From: Rhodoferax sediminis
GTDB lineage: Bacteria; Pseudomonadota; Gammaproteobacteria; Burkholderiales; Burkholderiaceae_C
Reading direction: 5' to 3'
Assembly: GCF_006970865.1 (NCBI RefSeq)
Contig: NZ_CP035503.1
Coordinates: 4,229,001-4,293,000 of the forward strand
DNA: 64,000 nucleotides
Positions 63,818 to 64,000 of the stretch are shown here, piece after piece. Position numbers and translations under genes: made by a program. Below the pieces are notes generated by a model. The model was not told where the DNA came from. It made no database searches and worked only from the letters and a program-made list of their open reading frames with translations. Position 1 is the first letter of the stretch; each line of letters starts with the position of its first letter.

Positions 63818-64000
63818 ATGTTCAAGACCCTTTTTGGCAGAAATCCGGCGAGTTCCAGCCATTCCAACAACCACAGTGCGCGGCTGCGCGCGCTCGAGGG
63901 CTCGGCCAGCGCGGACAAGGCCGCCGCCATGCTGATCGGCCCGGCCGCCCTGATGCAGCTGAGCCACGACGAGGCCCGCATCGTGGTGAGCTACATGCGC
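63818..64000 (+). CDS. Hypothetical protein, 3' partial
   Basis: An open frame from ATG at 63818 continues beyond the window: FKTLFGRNPASSSHSNNHSA, then RLRALEGSASADKAAAMLIG and LSHDEARIVVSYMR. It is hydrophilic at the start with helical character after. I do not recognise it. It is divergent from metH. Confidence 0.5.
   Translation, partial: MFKTLFGRNPASSSHSNNHSARLRALEGSASADKAAAMLIGPAALMQLSHDEARIVVSYMR

Overview
The window is high-GC chromosomal DNA of a beta-proteobacterium, most probably Comamonadaceae (Burkholderiales; a Polaromonas/Rhodoferax/Variovorax-like organism). The evidence is the gene set (gatB, pyrE, xth, ilvE, radA, comM, a second-subunit-only metH, TorF-glnK-amtB) and short intergenic repeats of the kind I recall from that family. 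The genus cannot be fixed from the sequence alone. No tRNA, rRNA, CRISPR, integrase or transposase was seen.

Layout. 1-16 kb holds housekeeping and envelope genes: the gatB end, pyrE/xth with overlapping divergent starts, an AmpG-like permease, an acyl-CoA synthetase, an OmpR-type two-component pair, a nitronate monooxygenase, LPS genes (O-antigen ligase and two glycosyltransferases), ilvE and radA. 16.3-24.4 kb is a homoprotocatechuate (4-hydroxyphenylacetate) meta-cleavage operon, hpaR-G1-G2-E-D-F-H-I, followed by a class II aldolase and a PanE-like reductase. 24.4-25.1 kb has no gene and holds an inverted pair of diverged repeats. 25-36.8 kb carries alr (apparently frameshifted in a G run), lplT, a DMT exporter, a degenerate response regulator, a glutathione peroxidase, a lactonase, the nitrogen operon TorF-glnK-amtB behind a sigma-54 promoter, comM and a racemase. 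36.9-44.4 kb is accessory: a Fic protein and a nucleotidyltransferase-fold protein, each with an inverted repeat just upstream of its start codon, a DsrE protein, an AraC remnant, a GST, a TrlF-type PHP-ATPase (probable defence gene) beside a decayed NERD-domain gene, and a lipoprotein.

47.1-58.3 kb is the most interesting part: a bacterial microcompartment (BMC) locus. One operon encodes a TauD/TfdA-type 2-oxoglutarate dioxygenase, a CoA-acylating-type aldehyde dehydrogenase, two tandem-domain shell proteins (BMC-T), a hexamer protein (BMC-H), a vertex protein (BMC-P) and a small protein with an EutT-N-like motif. Both enzymes carry C-terminal linker-plus-helix tails that look like encapsulation peptides. 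Next to the operon are an MFS transporter, a LysR regulator, a TauABC/SsuABC-type importer and a GlxA-like AraC regulator. I infer an aerobic metabolosome in which an oxygen-dependent dioxygenase releases an aldehyde (from a sulfonate-like or other imported compound) that the dehydrogenase consumes inside the shell. A perfect 27-bp direct repeat brackets the locus.

58.4-64 kb returns to ordinary genes: a pirin, an MFS transporter and the large MetH subunit, which sits behind a probable S-adenosylhomocysteine riboswitch. The last gene runs off the end. A recurring ~50-bp repeat family lies at several gene ends and supplies the last codons of at least four proteins.
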